A stretch of 64,000 bases of DNA from Desulfobacterales bacterium (GCA_034520365.1 JAXHNP010000006.1:861001-925000); one strand, 5' to 3'. Numbered from the stretch's first letter, positions 8,130-18,300 are shown. Notes: a model not told the origin generated them from the sequence alone. Numbers and translations: made by a program.

Positions 8130-9782
8130 TTAGAGTGGCTCAAATCCCGGGGCCGGACCGTCGGAATCGGCATCCGGCGTTGCCGCATTCTCTCCTTGCG
8201 GGTAGGTTTTGGGAAGCAGGGGGTCGGATGCGGGCCGGAGGTTCATCTTGTAGCCCCGGATTTTTCCGGTTTCCCGGTAAGATCCGGTTTTAAGGCGCAG
8301 TTCATCCATGGGTGTCACCACGATGGCCGCATCATTCTGCACCGGGCAGTAGTGCTCGCAGTAACCGCAGCCGGCGCACCGGTCTTCTTTTACATGCGGC
8401 ACCGGGTAGGGCAGTTCGGGCTTTTTTTCAAATTCAACCGCATCGTAGGGGCAGACCTCGTCACAGACCATGCAGCTTTTTTTGTGCTCCCATGCCAGGC
8501 ACTTCTGCCGGTAGATCACAGCTGTCCCGGTTTTGGCCCAGACCCGCTCGCCGGAGGAGAGCGCTCGGATCGCGCCGGTGGGGCATACCTCGCCGCAGAC
8601 GGTGCATCGCGGATCACAGTATTTGCGCCTTGGGATAATGGCCGGGCTGAACATCCCAATAAAACCGGCATCAAACCATATGGGCTGCAGGGTGTTGGTG
8701 GGGCAGGCTGTCATGCACTCCCCGCAGCGGACACAGGCAGACAGGAAGCTCGCCTCCGGCAGCGCACCCGGCGGCCGGATCAAGCGGGCGGCGCGGACCT
8801 CGCCTTCGGTATATTTGTCGGTGGCCGCGGTCAAGCCGGTAAGGCTTATCGCTGCGGTCCCCATGCCCGCTGCACCGGCAAGCAGAAACTGCCGCCGGGA
8901 AGGGGAGATCGGGGAATTGGCGGCTGCATGCGTATTAAGTGGCGCGGATAAGCTGAATTCAATCGCATCCTGGGGGCATAGTTTTGAACACTTTTGACAG
9001 GTAATGCAGGCCGAGTGATCGGTTTTTGACGGATCATCGATGCCAATCGCCCCCATGGGACAGTTTCTTGCGCATATGCCGCACTGGTTGCATGCATCGC
9101 TTACTTGGCGCCGGATTAGAGGTCTTTTGGCGGCAAGGGCCAGCATGCCCCCGGCCGGGCAGAGATAGCGGCACCAGAACCTGGGGGTAATTTTACCGGC
9201 CGCAAAGATCAGAATAAAAATAACCAGTACGAAAAATTGCGCGGCAAATCGGGACGGTTCAATTTCCGCAAACATGAGGGAGCGGATATCCAGGCGGTCG
9301 GCGATGGGGTATATGGCGGCCAGGCCAAAATCGGCGGTTAGTTCAATAACCGGATAGACAAGCAGGCCATACAGCCGGGTAATCAGGCCAAGGGGGGTGA
9401 GCCAGAAAATCAGGGAAACCCCGAATAAACCGGCGCCGGCCAGGAATATGAGGAGATAGAGATTTAGATGCGGTGAGAGCCATTCCGGCCCGTTTTGTGC
9501 CTTTGTCCCCCGTTTTTTCAGGCATCGGTCGGATAGATCAATGGTGGTCCCCATGGGGCAGATATAGCCGCAAAAGGCCCGGCCCAAAAAAACGGCCGAA
9601 ACCAGAACGATCAGCGCCGGAATAAAGATCCATTTCAGGACGCGGGCCGACAGGGCGGTAACCCCGACCAGCGAAGGGTCCAGGCGAAGAAATAAGTCTG
9701 ATGCCGCCAGATGACCGGCGCCGGCCAGAAGCGCCAGAAACAAGACCAGGCAAAAACCTTGAACAACTCGCCGGAAATTCAT
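8130..9782 (-). CDS. Membrane polyferredoxin, NapH-NapG-like fusion
   Basis: 550-aa electron-transfer protein. The N-terminal half (about 1-230) has four or five membrane helices and two CxxxCP motifs, CGYICPMG and CRYLCPAG, as in NapH/CcoG-type quinol-linked proteins. Two [4Fe-4S] motifs follow, CNQCGICARNCP and CITCQKCSKLCP (about 230-275). A twin-arginine-like stretch, SRRQFLLAGAAGMG (about 295), resembles the start of NapG, and is followed by four more cluster motifs: CVRCGECMTACP, CTVCGEVCP, CMVCDEVCP and CAGCGYCEHYCP. It looks like NapH and NapG joined in one chain. It shares a TAATG stop/start overlap with the DUF362 gene upstream. Likely role: moving electrons between the quinone pool and a periplasmic or cytoplasmic partner; the partner is not identified. 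Confidence 0.85.
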   Translation of the reverse strand: MNFRRVVQGFCLVLFLALLAGAGHLAASDLFLRLDPSLVGVTALSARVLKWIFIPALIVLVSAVFLGRAFCGYICPMGTTIDLSDRCLKKRGTKAQNGPEWLSPHLNLYLLIFLAGAGLFGVSLIFWLTPLGLITRLYGLLVYPVIELTADFGLAAIYPIADRLDIRSLMFAEIEPSRFAAQFFVLVIFILIFAAGKITPRFWCRYLCPAGGMLALAAKRPLIRRQVSDACNQCGICARNCPMGAIGIDDPSKTDHSACITCQKCSKLCPQDAIEFSLSAPLNTHAAANSPISPSRRQFLLAGAAGMGTAAISLTGLTAATDKYTEGEVRAARLIRPPGALPEASFLSACVRCGECMTACPTNTLQPIWFDAGFIGMFSPAIIPRRKYCDPRCTVCGEVCPTGAIRALSSGERVWAKTGTAVIYRQKCLAWEHKKSCMVCDEVCPYDAVEFEKKPELPYPVPHVKEDRCAGCGYCEHYCPVQNDAAIVVTPMDELRLKTGSYRETGKIRGYKMNLRPASDPLLPKTYPQGENAATPDADSDGPAPGFEPL

Positions 9783-10702
9783 TAAACGGTTGTTTTCCGG
9801 ACCTTCAGGTTCTCAATGTCCATTCGGCCGAGGCCCCGTTCATGGGCCAGGCGGATATGCTTGACCTGTTCCGGTGCATATTTTTTCCCATACCATTCAA
9901 ATGCGGAGACCGTATAGGCATCCGCTGCCACCATATCGGTTGCCGCAATAATGGTTCCGGGCTCAATAACTTTGCCGGGCCCGCCAGGTCCCCCGGTGGT
10001 CAACACCCGGGTGGCATCCACCACGACGAGATCCGGCGTCAGGAGTGAGGCCAGATCAACAATGCTCTCGTGCAGGCCGATCCGGTGCATAATGCTCCGG
10101 TTCTGGATCAGCCCCATCATGCCTTTCATGGAAATGCTGACGCCGGCGCCGGAGTGGGATTTGGCCACAGGCACGGCAATCAGAACATCGGCATCCAGCA
10201 CGGATTTTATCACATCGGTTTCTTTAAGGGTTTTGCCGTTTTTGATTTCAATTTCCTTAAAGCTCCGGGGGTTGGTTACCATCTGGGTCATGCCCGGTTC
10301 AATGGAATCACAAGCCGCGGCAATGCCGGAGGCTTCAAGGCAGCGCTCTGCCGGGGACAGGGGGTTGTCCAGTACCAGCACGCGGGCGGCGCCGGCTTCC
10401 TTGCACATGGCGGCAATGGTTTTGACTGCCAGCGGATGGGTGTTGGAAGCCCGCTCCGGACCCGTGGGAAAGCTCATGTTGGGTTTAATGACCACCTGGC
10501 TGCCCTTTTTGACAAATTTGGAGATGCCGCCGATCATTTCAACGGATTTTCGGACCGCCGCCTCAATGTCACCTTTAACCACGGCGATATCGGTCTGGTT
10601 TTGGGCAAACAGCCGGGCCGGGGCCAGAAGGGATGCGCCGGCCGCCCAGAGCATGCCGCCGGCCTGGTATCTTAAAAAATTTCGTCTGCTTATCAGCTTC
10701 AT
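9782..10702 (-). CDS. Tat-exported DUF362 protein
   Basis: 306 aa. A twin-arginine signal (SRRNFLRYQAGGMLWAAG) spans residues 5-25, with cleavage likely after LFAQ. The rest is a DUF362 domain: VVIKPNMSF (about 72), a glycine-rich Asp/Asn-containing middle and VDATRVLTTGGPGGPG (about 225). In other proteins DUF362 is fused to or paired with [4Fe-4S] ferredoxins; its biochemical function is uncertain. Here it is translationally coupled (TAATG) to the membrane polyferredoxin, and the two probably form one membrane redox unit. This copy has no cluster motif of its own. Confidence 0.85.
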   Translation of the reverse strand: MKLISRRNFLRYQAGGMLWAAGASLLAPARLFAQNQTDIAVVKGDIEAAVRKSVEMIGGISKFVKKGSQVVIKPNMSFPTGPERASNTHPLAVKTIAAMCKEAGAARVLVLDNPLSPAERCLEASGIAAACDSIEPGMTQMVTNPRSFKEIEIKNGKTLKETDVIKSVLDADVLIAVPVAKSHSGAGVSISMKGMMGLIQNRSIMHRIGLHESIVDLASLLTPDLVVVDATRVLTTGGPGGPGKVIEPGTIIAATDMVAADAYTVSAFEWYGKKYAPEQVKHIRLAHERGLGRMDIENLKVRKTTV

Positions 10703-11163
10703 TGCATAATCCTTAAAAATATGGGGTTGGTTTGAAAATTATTTAAGCATATCATTCTTAATAATATACGTAATCTGATGCATTTCAATGCGCTGGCTTC
10801 AAAATTTTTTAAATACAGGCCTGAACACCTCTGCTGACTCGTACTCGTAATCGTAATCGTAATCGTAATGGGCTTTTGATCTTTTCGAGTACGAGTACGA
10901 GAACCGTCCCGCTTGCGCGGGACTGAGTACGATTAAGCCCCATAGGAGCAAGATTAAACCGAGTGTTAATAAGCCAGCAGCGTCGCCAAAAGGCCTGAGA
11001 TTACAATCCCGTCAAATTTTTTCCCGGGTGCTGAAAATTGGCATGACGCACAAACCGGGGTTATGTTATTTGAGAAACAATATAGAGTTAAGAGTAAAAT
11101 TGGATAGCCTTGGACTGTATACCTGAAGTTATTCAGAAAACCTTTTAAAGATAAAGGAATCGC
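10703..11163. repeat. Spacer with hexamer arrays in inverted arrangement
   Basis: No gene seen. At 10837-10870 there is a short array of TCGTAC/TCGTAA units. After about 25 bases comes GAGTACGAGTACGAGAACC, the reverse-complement type, then a CCCGC/GCGGG hairpin and GAGTACGATTAAG. The whole can fold into a long imperfect cruciform. It separates the DUF362 gene from the oppositely directed FmdE-fusion gene and so must also contain both promoters. Confidence 0.6.
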
Positions 11164-12837
11164 GTGACCATGTGCCTTTCTGATCAGCGCATATGCGGTA
11201 AAACCTGGGATGAATTTTTGGAAATGATTCAATCCTTTCACGGATTTCCGGCCCCCGGGCTTGTGCTGGGCTCCTTTATGGTGGATTTGGCCAAATCCCT
11301 GATTGGCGAAGAGGTGGAGGCGGATGCCATTGTTGAAACCCGCCACTGCCTGCCGGATGCCGTGCAGATTTTTACCCCCTGTACCATCGGCAACGGGTGG
11401 ATGAAAATCATGGATTGGGACAAATTTGCCCTGACCCTCTACGACCGTCACAATCTGGATGGGTACCGGGTTTGGTTTGATCTTGAAAAGGCCAAAGCCT
11501 ATCCGGATCTTTACAATTGGTACATGCGGCTTGTACCCAAAAAGGATCTGCCGATTTCGGTGCTTTTAAAGGTTTTGGCCGAGGCGGGACATTCAGTGCT
11601 ATCCTATGCGCCCGTTACAATGACAAGCCATTACACGCGCGAGAAGAAAAAGACCATTAATATCTGTGCCGGATGCGGCGAGGCATATCCCGCATGGCAG
11701 GGTTCTTTATGCCGGGCCTGTCAGGGGGAAGGCTATTATGCCGCACGCGTTGAAGATGAAAACACTGGTTCCGGTGCAGCGGATGCGGACGGCGCAGGCG
11801 CGGATTCTCCCAAATTAAAGAAAGTGCCGGTGGAGCAGGCGGTGGGCAAACGTTTGACCCATGATATCACCGAGATCCGCAAAGGCGAATTTAAGGGGCG
11901 GGCCTTTAAAAAAGGCCATGAAATCAGGCATGAGGATATCTGCCACTTCCATCGCCTGGGCAAGCAGCATGTATATATCGAGGAAGTCGAGTCCGCGCAT
12001 ATTCATGAAAATGAAGCGGCTGAACGTATGGCCAACGCCTTTTGCGGACCGGGGGTGATATGGCGGGGCGAACCGGTTGAAGGAAAGCTCAAGCTCCAGG
12101 CCAAAACCGACGGTCTGCTTACGGTTTCAAAACCCGCACTGGCGGATATCAATATGCTCGGCGAGGTCATGTGCGCCACCCGCCACACCCATACGATGGT
12201 CAAAGCCGGCGACATCGTCGCGGCAACGCGCGCCATTCCGCTTTTGGTCCGTAAAGCGGTGGTTGACCGGGCGGTTGAGATTGCGGCGGCGGCATCGGGC
12301 ATCATTGACGTCATACCGCTCAATCAGGCCAGCGTGGGGATTATCATTACCGGCAACGAGGTCTATCATCAGATCATTGAGGATCAGTTCGAGGCGATTC
12401 TTCGGTCAAAAGTCACGGAGCTTGGCTCGAATGTCGCGGATGTGGCATTTGCGCCGGATGATGCCGATAAAATCGCAGTGATTCTCCGCCGCCTGCTTTC
12501 TGCCGGTGTGGATTTGATTCTTACTTCCGGCGGTATGTCGGTTGATCCGGATGACGTCACCCGCATGGGCGTGGTTAAGGCCGGCGGCAAGGCTTGCACC
12601 TATGGGTCGCCGGTGCTGCCCGGGGCCATGTTTATGATCGCCTATGTGGAGGATGTTCCGGTTTTGGGGGTGCCGGCCTGCGGCATTTATCACAAGACCA
12701 CCATGCTGGACCTGATTCTGCCCCGCGTGCTCGCCGGCGAGCGGCTGGACCGCTCTGATATTTCAGAAATGGGCCATGGCGGTCTGTGCCTTGACTGCAA
12801 GGTCTGCCGCTTCCCGGAATGTCCGTTTGGCAAATAA
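11164..12837 (+). CDS. FmdE-type domain fused to a molybdopterin-binding (MoeA/MogA-like) domain
   Basis: 557 aa. Residues 1-150 resemble FmdE/FwdE (FHGFPAPGLVLGSFMVDLA, then ETRHCLPDAVQIFTPCTIGNG). A zinc-ribbon-like stretch, CAGCGEAYPAWQGSLCRAC, follows at about 165-185, and then an acidic Gly/Ala linker. Residues about 205-520 match a molybdopterin-binding domain, including TGNEV and TSGGMSVDPDDVTRMG (about 455). The C-terminus ends in a cysteine cluster, CLDCKVCRFPECPFGK. Such fusions are linked to molybdenum/tungsten cofactor or formate-dehydrogenase-type metabolism in anaerobes; the exact reaction is not known. GTG at 11164 has AAAGGA just upstream; ATG at 11170 is the alternative. A decayed moeA follows directly. 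Confidence 0.8.
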   Translation: MTMCLSDQRICGKTWDEFLEMIQSFHGFPAPGLVLGSFMVDLAKSLIGEEVEADAIVETRHCLPDAVQIFTPCTIGNGWMKIMDWDKFALTLYDRHNLDGYRVWFDLEKAKAYPDLYNWYMRLVPKKDLPISVLLKVLAEAGHSVLSYAPVTMTSHYTREKKKTINICAGCGEAYPAWQGSLCRACQGEGYYAARVEDENTGSGAADADGAGADSPKLKKVPVEQAVGKRLTHDITEIRKGEFKGRAFKKGHEIRHEDICHFHRLGKQHVYIEEVESAHIHENEAAERMANAFCGPGVIWRGEPVEGKLKLQAKTDGLLTVSKPALADINMLGEVMCATRHTHTMVKAGDIVAATRAIPLLVRKAVVDRAVEIAAAASGIIDVIPLNQASVGIIITGNEVYHQIIEDQFEAILRSKVTELGSNVADVAFAPDDADKIAVILRRLLSAGVDLILTSGGMSVDPDDVTRMGVVKAGGKACTYGSPVLPGAMFMIAYVEDVPVLGVPACGIYHKTTMLDLILPRVLAGERLDRSDISEMGHGGLCLDCKVCRFPECPFGK

Positions 12838-13347
12838 CTTAATGCCGGTGAGGGGTATGGGTGAGCATATTGACATCGGGTTTGACCGGGCCTATCGCCT
12901 GGGTGGGAGATGTTTTTTCACCGGGTCCGCATGGGGCCGGGGAAAGCTCTGGGGGCCGGGCGCCTGAAGGGAAAACCGGTTTTTTGTCTGCCCGGCGGTC
13001 CGGCCTCTAACGAAGCTGCATTTATCATGATTGCGTTCCCGGCGATTTTAAAAACAGCCGGATTTCGGCACTGCCCATATCTGTATCTGACGGGAAGACT
13101 GGAAACCGAGTTATACGGCCAGTCGGACTGGACCCAGCTCATCCAATGCGAGATCCGGCAGACATCGCCGGAGATTTTGCTTTTTCCCAGTAAATTGAAA
13201 AGCCGCCTCGCTGCCATGACCCGGACGCCGGCGATTGTGAAAATTTCGGAAGGGGTGGAAAGGATTGCGGCCGGTTCGCTGGTGCCATTTATTTGCCTTG
13301 ATCGCCAAGTGTTTGAATGGCCGATAAATGACACCCCCTCACCTTAA
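12838..13347 (+). pseudogene. moeA remnant (C-terminal part, frameshifted)
   Basis: From about 12901 the frame reads WEMFFHRVRMGPGKALGAGR, then KGKPVFCLPGGPASNEAAF. This is the signature of the MoeA molybdotransferase core, followed by a recognisable MoeA C-terminal domain to the stop. No in-frame start precedes it (TGA at 12883-12885). Weak similarity continues upstream in another frame, where FDRAYRLGG just precedes the junction. The N-terminal two-thirds of MoeA are absent. The reading frame ends inside a 67-bp repeat (13331-13397), which has replaced the natural C-terminus (…NDTPSP). Confidence 0.75.
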
Positions 13348-13397
13348 TCCTCTCCCCCGCAGGCGGGGGAGAGGAGATTGGGGCGCCGCGCGTGGGG
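13331..13397. repeat. 67-bp direct repeat A, copy 1
   Basis: Sequence starting ACACCCCCTCACCTTAATCC, then a CTCTCCCCCGC/GCGGGGGAGAG hairpin, ending GGCGCCGCGCGTGGGG. By eye it is identical over 67 bases to 13959-14025, on the other side of the DUF559 gene. Confidence 0.9.
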
Positions 13398-13575
13398 CAT
13401 CTTCGAAATGTAGTTTGTATCGTCGGTTTGTGCAGTCAGCTTCGGGTTAGTAAGGCAGGAAAAGAGCCGCCAGATCGGGTATAATAGCCTGAGCCTTTGC
13501 TATCTTTCCTGATGGCGTGTCAGTTATCATAATAACCGTGTCTGCTATCATAATAAAAACAGACTGAACACCTTT

Positions 13576-13624
13576 AGTTCCCTTCTCCCCTTTGAAGGGG
13601 AGAAGGTCAGGATGAGGGGATGAT
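13576..13624. repeat. 49-bp direct repeat B, copy 1
   Basis: AGTTCCCTTCTCCCC, then TTTGAAGGGGAGAAGGTCAGG and ATGAGGGGATGAT: a REP-like hairpin directly before the DUF559 start. The same 49 bases recur at 14196-14244. Confidence 0.9.
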
Positions 13625-13627
13625 CGG

Positions 13628-13975
13628 GTGACAAAAACAAGGGCCAGAAACCTCAGAAAAAATCAGACAGACGCGGAAAAATGCCTTTGGCGATATCTGC
13701 GAAATCGGGGGTTAAAAAACCATAAATTCCGGCGGCAGCATCCGGTCGGCCCGTATATTGCTGATTTTGCGTGTGTGGAAAAAGGCCTTATCGTTGAGCT
13801 TGACGGCGGCCAGCACGCGCTCCAGGCGGAAGATGACGCCGGGCGGACGGCTTATCTTCAATCCAGAGGTTTTCAGGTATTAAGGTTTTGGAACAATCAG
13901 GTGTTAACAGAGACCGCTGCAGTTTTGGAAATGATTGTAGCGGTTTTAGAAGGAAGTAACACCCCCTCACCTTAA
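13628..13975 (+). CDS. DUF559 (Vsr-like endonuclease fold) protein
   Basis: 115 aa, the usual length for the family. The N-terminus (ARNLRKNQTDAEKCLWRYLR) and the core (FRRQHPVGPYIADFACVEKG, then LIVELDGGQHA…FRFWNNQV-type ending) are diagnostic of DUF559, which has a very-short-patch-repair/PD-(D/E)XK-like fold. The candidate metal ligands are D of IADF, E of VELDG and the Gln/His after it. GTG start at 13628. The last residues (NTPSP) come from repeat A, as in the moeA remnant, which suggests that the gene travels with these repeats. Function unknown; a DNA-processing role is inferred from the fold. Confidence 0.88.
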   Translation: MTKTRARNLRKNQTDAEKCLWRYLRNRGLKNHKFRRQHPVGPYIADFACVEKGLIVELDGGQHALQAEDDAGRTAYLQSRGFQVLRFWNNQVLTETAAVLEMIVAVLEGSNTPSP

Positions 13976-14025
13976 TCCTCTCCCCCGCAGGCGGGGGAGA
14001 GGAGATTGGGGCGCCGCGCGTGGGG
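13959..14025. repeat. 67-bp direct repeat A, copy 2
   Basis: Identical copy of 13331-13397, overlapping the 3' end of the DUF559 gene. Between here and 14196 there are three degenerate copies of a TTGATGTGATA-containing unit (14110-14175) and no gene. Confidence 0.9.
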
Positions 14026-14195
14026 AAGTCTCAAAATGTTAAAGTGCTGTTGGTTCGTGCTGATGGCGTGTTTGTCCATCATGCATACAAGTATCTGCAT
14101 GTCATAATCGAAAAGTCTGTTTGATGTGATAGAAGAGTTCGTATGATGTGATAAAAAAGTCTGCTTGATGTGATAGAAATGGATTAAATACCTCT

Positions 14196-14244
14196 AGTTC
14201 CCTTCTCCCCTTTGAAGGGGAGAAGGTCAGGATGAGGGGATGAT
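14196..14244. repeat. 49-bp direct repeat B, copy 2
   Basis: Second copy of the sequence at 13576-13624. The order across the region is A-B-DUF559-A-B. Confidence 0.9.
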
Positions 14245-14279
14245 AGAAATTGACAAAAAACTGAGAGCTTACCCTGGTT

Positions 14280-15278
14280 TTAAAAATCTCCGGCTTTTTC
14301 CTTCAACGCCTCGAACTTCGGGCCTACCGCCTCAACAATTTCCTCAATGACCGCGGCGGCGCTTTTGACTTCATTTATCATGCCGGCAAACTGGCCGCAG
14401 CAGATTTCCGCTTCATCGGCATTTCCCAGGTTCTGGGCATGGTACTGGGAATGGGCGTTCAGGTATGCCGCAAGTTCTTCCGGATCGGCCCCGGATTTGT
14501 GTCTCTCTGTATATTGCTCCGTAAATTTATTGCGAAGATCCCGGGCGACCATAAAGTCCTTGGAAATCGTCACCGTGCAGGCATCCCGGCAGTTTATGAT
14601 CGCCTCCTTGACCCTATGGTGGCTTTCCGATTCCTGGGTCGCCATAAACCGGGTGCCCATATAAATCCCGTCTGCGCCAAGGGCCATGGCGGCCAGCACG
14701 CCCCGGGCATCCCCGATGCCGCCGCCGGTGACGACCGGGATGCTTACCGCATCGGCCACCATGGGAGTCAGGGCAAATGTGGTCAGCTCTGTAAAGCCTT
14801 TGTGGCCGCCCGCCTCATAGCCTTCGCAGATCACCGCGTCCACACCGGCTGCCTCGGCTTTCTGGGCATGCCGGCCGGTGGATATGGCATGGAGAACCTT
14901 GATGCCGGCTTGCTTTAACCGGTCCGTATAGATATCCGGCCGCCCCACAGAGGCGATAACCACCGGCACCTGCTCGTCAATGATCACTTCAACGATTTTT
15001 TCCGAATACTTTACGGTTTCCCCCACGCCGATCACCACGTTAACGCCAAAGGGTGCATCCGTGAGCGCCCTTACTTTGCGAATCTGTTCACGCATGCGCT
15101 CTGCCGTGAGATCCACATCATGGGTAATTTCCGAGGCCCCGGAATTGGGCCCCAGGGTGCCCAACCCGCCGGCGCCGGATACGGCGGCGACCAGTTCAGC
15201 CCCGCTCACCCAGTTCATCGGGGCCTGGATAATCGGGTAGCGGATGTCAAGCAGATCACAAATCCGGTTTTTGGCCAT
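14280..15278 (-). CDS. Nitronate monooxygenase / FabK-like FMN protein
   Basis: 332-aa TIM-barrel flavoprotein of the 2-nitropropane dioxygenase family. The first strand reads YPIIQAPMNWVSGAELVAAV (residue 13 on), followed by GGLGTLGPNS. GYEAGGHKG carries the active-site histidine region, and PVVTGGGIGDARGVLAAM plus GADGIYMGTRFMAT is the FMN phosphate site. AGGAGG lies about 6 bases before the ATG. Members either oxidise alkyl nitronates or act as enoyl-ACP reductases (FabK); in anaerobes the physiological substrate is usually unknown. It is followed on the same strand, after repeats, by nothing obviously related. Confidence 0.88.
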   Translation of the reverse strand: MAKNRICDLLDIRYPIIQAPMNWVSGAELVAAVSGAGGLGTLGPNSGASEITHDVDLTAERMREQIRKVRALTDAPFGVNVVIGVGETVKYSEKIVEVIIDEQVPVVIASVGRPDIYTDRLKQAGIKVLHAISTGRHAQKAEAAGVDAVICEGYEAGGHKGFTELTTFALTPMVADAVSIPVVTGGGIGDARGVLAAMALGADGIYMGTRFMATQESESHHRVKEAIINCRDACTVTISKDFMVARDLRNKFTEQYTERHKSGADPEELAAYLNAHSQYHAQNLGNADEAEICCGQFAGMINEVKSAAAVIEEIVEAVGPKFEALKEKAGDF

Positions 15279-15308
15279 GATTTTCCTCCTTTGATAAAAG
15301 GAAATATA

Positions 15309-18300
15309 TTACCGATCCAGAGCCTCGCGAACCTTTTTCAGCATTCTCTCCAAAGGGTAGGGTTTTTGCAGGAAATAAAAGCGGTTTTTTTCAATAATAT
15401 CGATCCGGGCCTTCTCTTCGGTATAGCCGCTGCTAAGAAGAATGCGGGTGCCCGGGGTTTTTTGAATGATTTTTTGGGCAAGCTCAATGCCGTTGCCATC
15501 CGGCAGGATCACATCGCTGAACAACAGGTCAAACCCGGGTTTTGCCTGGTCGATGAATTGGCTGGCTTCGGCAACAGAGGCCGTTGCCTCGACCTGATAG
15601 CCATTCATAAGAAGCGCTGAACAGATCATTTCCCGGACCTCGTCCTGATCCTCAACCAGCAGAATCCGCTCGCCCTCTCCCCGGTTTTTGGGTTGGGCGT
15701 GCATATCATCCGGCAGATCTTTATCTTCAGCTGTTTCTTCGCTTTGCTCAAGGACCGGCAGGTAGATCTTAAAGCGCGTCCCATGCCGGGGTTCGCTGTA
15801 GACATTGATCCAGCCGCCGTGCTGTTTGATCACGCCGTAGACCACGGACAAGCCCAGGCCGGTGCCCTGGCTTGAGACTTTGGTGGTAAAAAACGGTTCG
15901 AATATATTTTCCGCCACTTCAGGCGCCATGCCGCAGCCGTTGTCTTCGAAGGTCAGGCAGACGAAATCCCCCGGGCGGGCGTAGGCAAACTGTCGGCTGT
16001 AAAATTCGTCGATATGAATGTTTTCCGTAATGATGCGAAGCGTTCCGCCTTCAGGCATGGCATCCCGGGCATTAACGACAAGGTTCAGGATGATCTGCTC
16101 CATCTGGGCGGGATCGGCGTTGATCCGGCTTAAATCTTCGGCCAGTTCCGTTCGGAGTTCGATGTTTTCGCCGATCAGGCGCCGGAGCATTTTGTTCATA
16201 TCCGCCACCACCTGGTTTAAGTTAATCGCCGATTTCTCGAGTATCTGCCGTCGGCTGAAGGCCAGCAGCTGGCGGGTCAGTGCCGCGGACCGATCCGCGG
16301 CGTTTTTGATTTCATGGAGATATTTTTCCCGGGCCGCCGGCTCGTCTTTTTTAAGCTGCATCAGCTCGGCGCAGCCCAGAATGGTGGTCAAATAGTTGTT
16401 GAAATCATGGGCCACCCCCCCGGCCAGCGTGCCGATGGCCTCCATTTTCTGGGAGTGATAAAGCTGGGTCTGGATCTGATCCTTTTCCTGCCGGGCCTTA
16501 TTGAGATCGGTGATGTCTGTTAAAATCCCCAAAAAACCGGCAAATTCGCCGTCTTCATTAAACATGGGGTTGGGGGATACGATCGTGGATAGCACCCGCT
16601 CATCTTTGCCGATCCAGTCGATTTCAAAAACATGCGTGTCGCTTTGCGGCCAGTTGGCCACTTCAGTCTCAAGTTTTTGCTGATTTTTTTCATCCAAAAA
16701 TTCAATCGCCGGCCGGCCGATAATTTCTTCAGCCGCGTATCCGGACATCCGGCAGAGGGCCTTGTTGACATAGCTGATATAAAGCTGATGATCAATAATG
16801 GTCACGCCGTCGTTCATGGTTTCCACAAGCGTTCGGTAATTCCTGAGTGCGGCTTCAGCTTCTTTTCGCTGGCTGATATCCCGAACCAGCCCCTGGATCA
16901 CCTGCCGGCCGTTTAGTTCAAAGGCAGACGCAGAGACTTCCGCCGGGAATCGCCGGCCGGTTTGGGTCTCGAATTCGATTTCGAAATTGACAAATCCCTC
17001 ACTGAAAAGGGATTCAAAAGCGGCGTCGCTGCTCGCCTGGGATTCAGAGGAGTGGAGATCCTGGACGTTTAAACCCAGCATTTCGGATTTGGAATAGCCG
17101 AAAAGCTCAAGCGCCTTATTATTGACATCAAGGATCACGCCGTCCGTCTGGTGGATGAAGATGCCGTCATTTGAGTAAAGGAAGAGCTTGCTGTATTTTT
17201 CTTCGCTTTCACGGATTTTGAGCTCGTTTTCCCGGCGCTTGGCGCTCATGTCATCAAGCTCATCCTTGATGAGCTTAATGGAGTTGAAAACGCTGGCAAA
17301 CGGATGCTTGGGGTCAATTTCTTCAAAATCCGTATCAATCCCTTCTTTTTCCCAGTTAATGCTGCCGATAAACAGAAGCAGATCATCCACATAGCGCTGG
17401 ATCAGCCCCTGCTGGGCTTCATCTTCGGTCCTGGGATGCTTAGGGGCCGCCTTTTGATCCGCCCGGATCATTTCAAATGCCTGGTTGATGTCGTCGGCTA
17501 CGGCGATGGCAAAGGGCATAAAGGGCCTGGCCATCTTAACGGCCGTTGCGACCAGGGGATTGGCGCCAAACAACAGGTACATCCGGAAGGGGATTTCCCG
17601 GTGCCAGTTGAGCACGTATTTCATGAATAATTGGCGGCTCTTGCGGCTGAACCCCGAAATTTTCGATGCATCCACCACAATATAGTCAAAATCCGCCTGC
17701 TGTTTGACCGAATTATGAATTTTATTGACCATCGGAATGTGCTCGGCCTTAAGCTGGCCATCCGGCTGGGAAAAGAGGATTTTACGGTCAATAATAACGG
17801 TTTTGCTGCAGTAGTCCGGCGTTTTGAATTCCCAGTCCGGTGTGGTGAGAAGTTCTGTCGGAGACAGGGTTTTATCCTCACCGCCGTATTTAAAGGGCTG
17901 ATCGAATATGAAATCCCCCGGCTTCAACTCGTTGGCTTTGCAGACTTCAAGGGCTTTTTCAATGGCCTGGCGGTATCGCTTGACGGCGAAGACTTTGTTA
18001 CCGGTAAGGGCAAAGCGCTGCCCGATTTTTACGGCCAGTTTCATCAGCTGAGAAAGATTGCAGAAAATTAAAGAGAGGAGCCGATCTTTGCTGTTGAAAT
18101 GGTCGATAAAATATTTTCTGGCGTCAATACTGGCATTTTTGAGGCGGAGATAGTCTTCGATCTGCAGATAATGGCCGGATCCGCCGGCCACATGGGCGGC
18201 GACGGCTTCATTCAATGCAAGTGAGGCTTCAACGCCCTGAAGGCTGACATGGCCTTCAGGGCGGGAATAAATGATGCGATCGCCGATCAGCCAGAAATTG

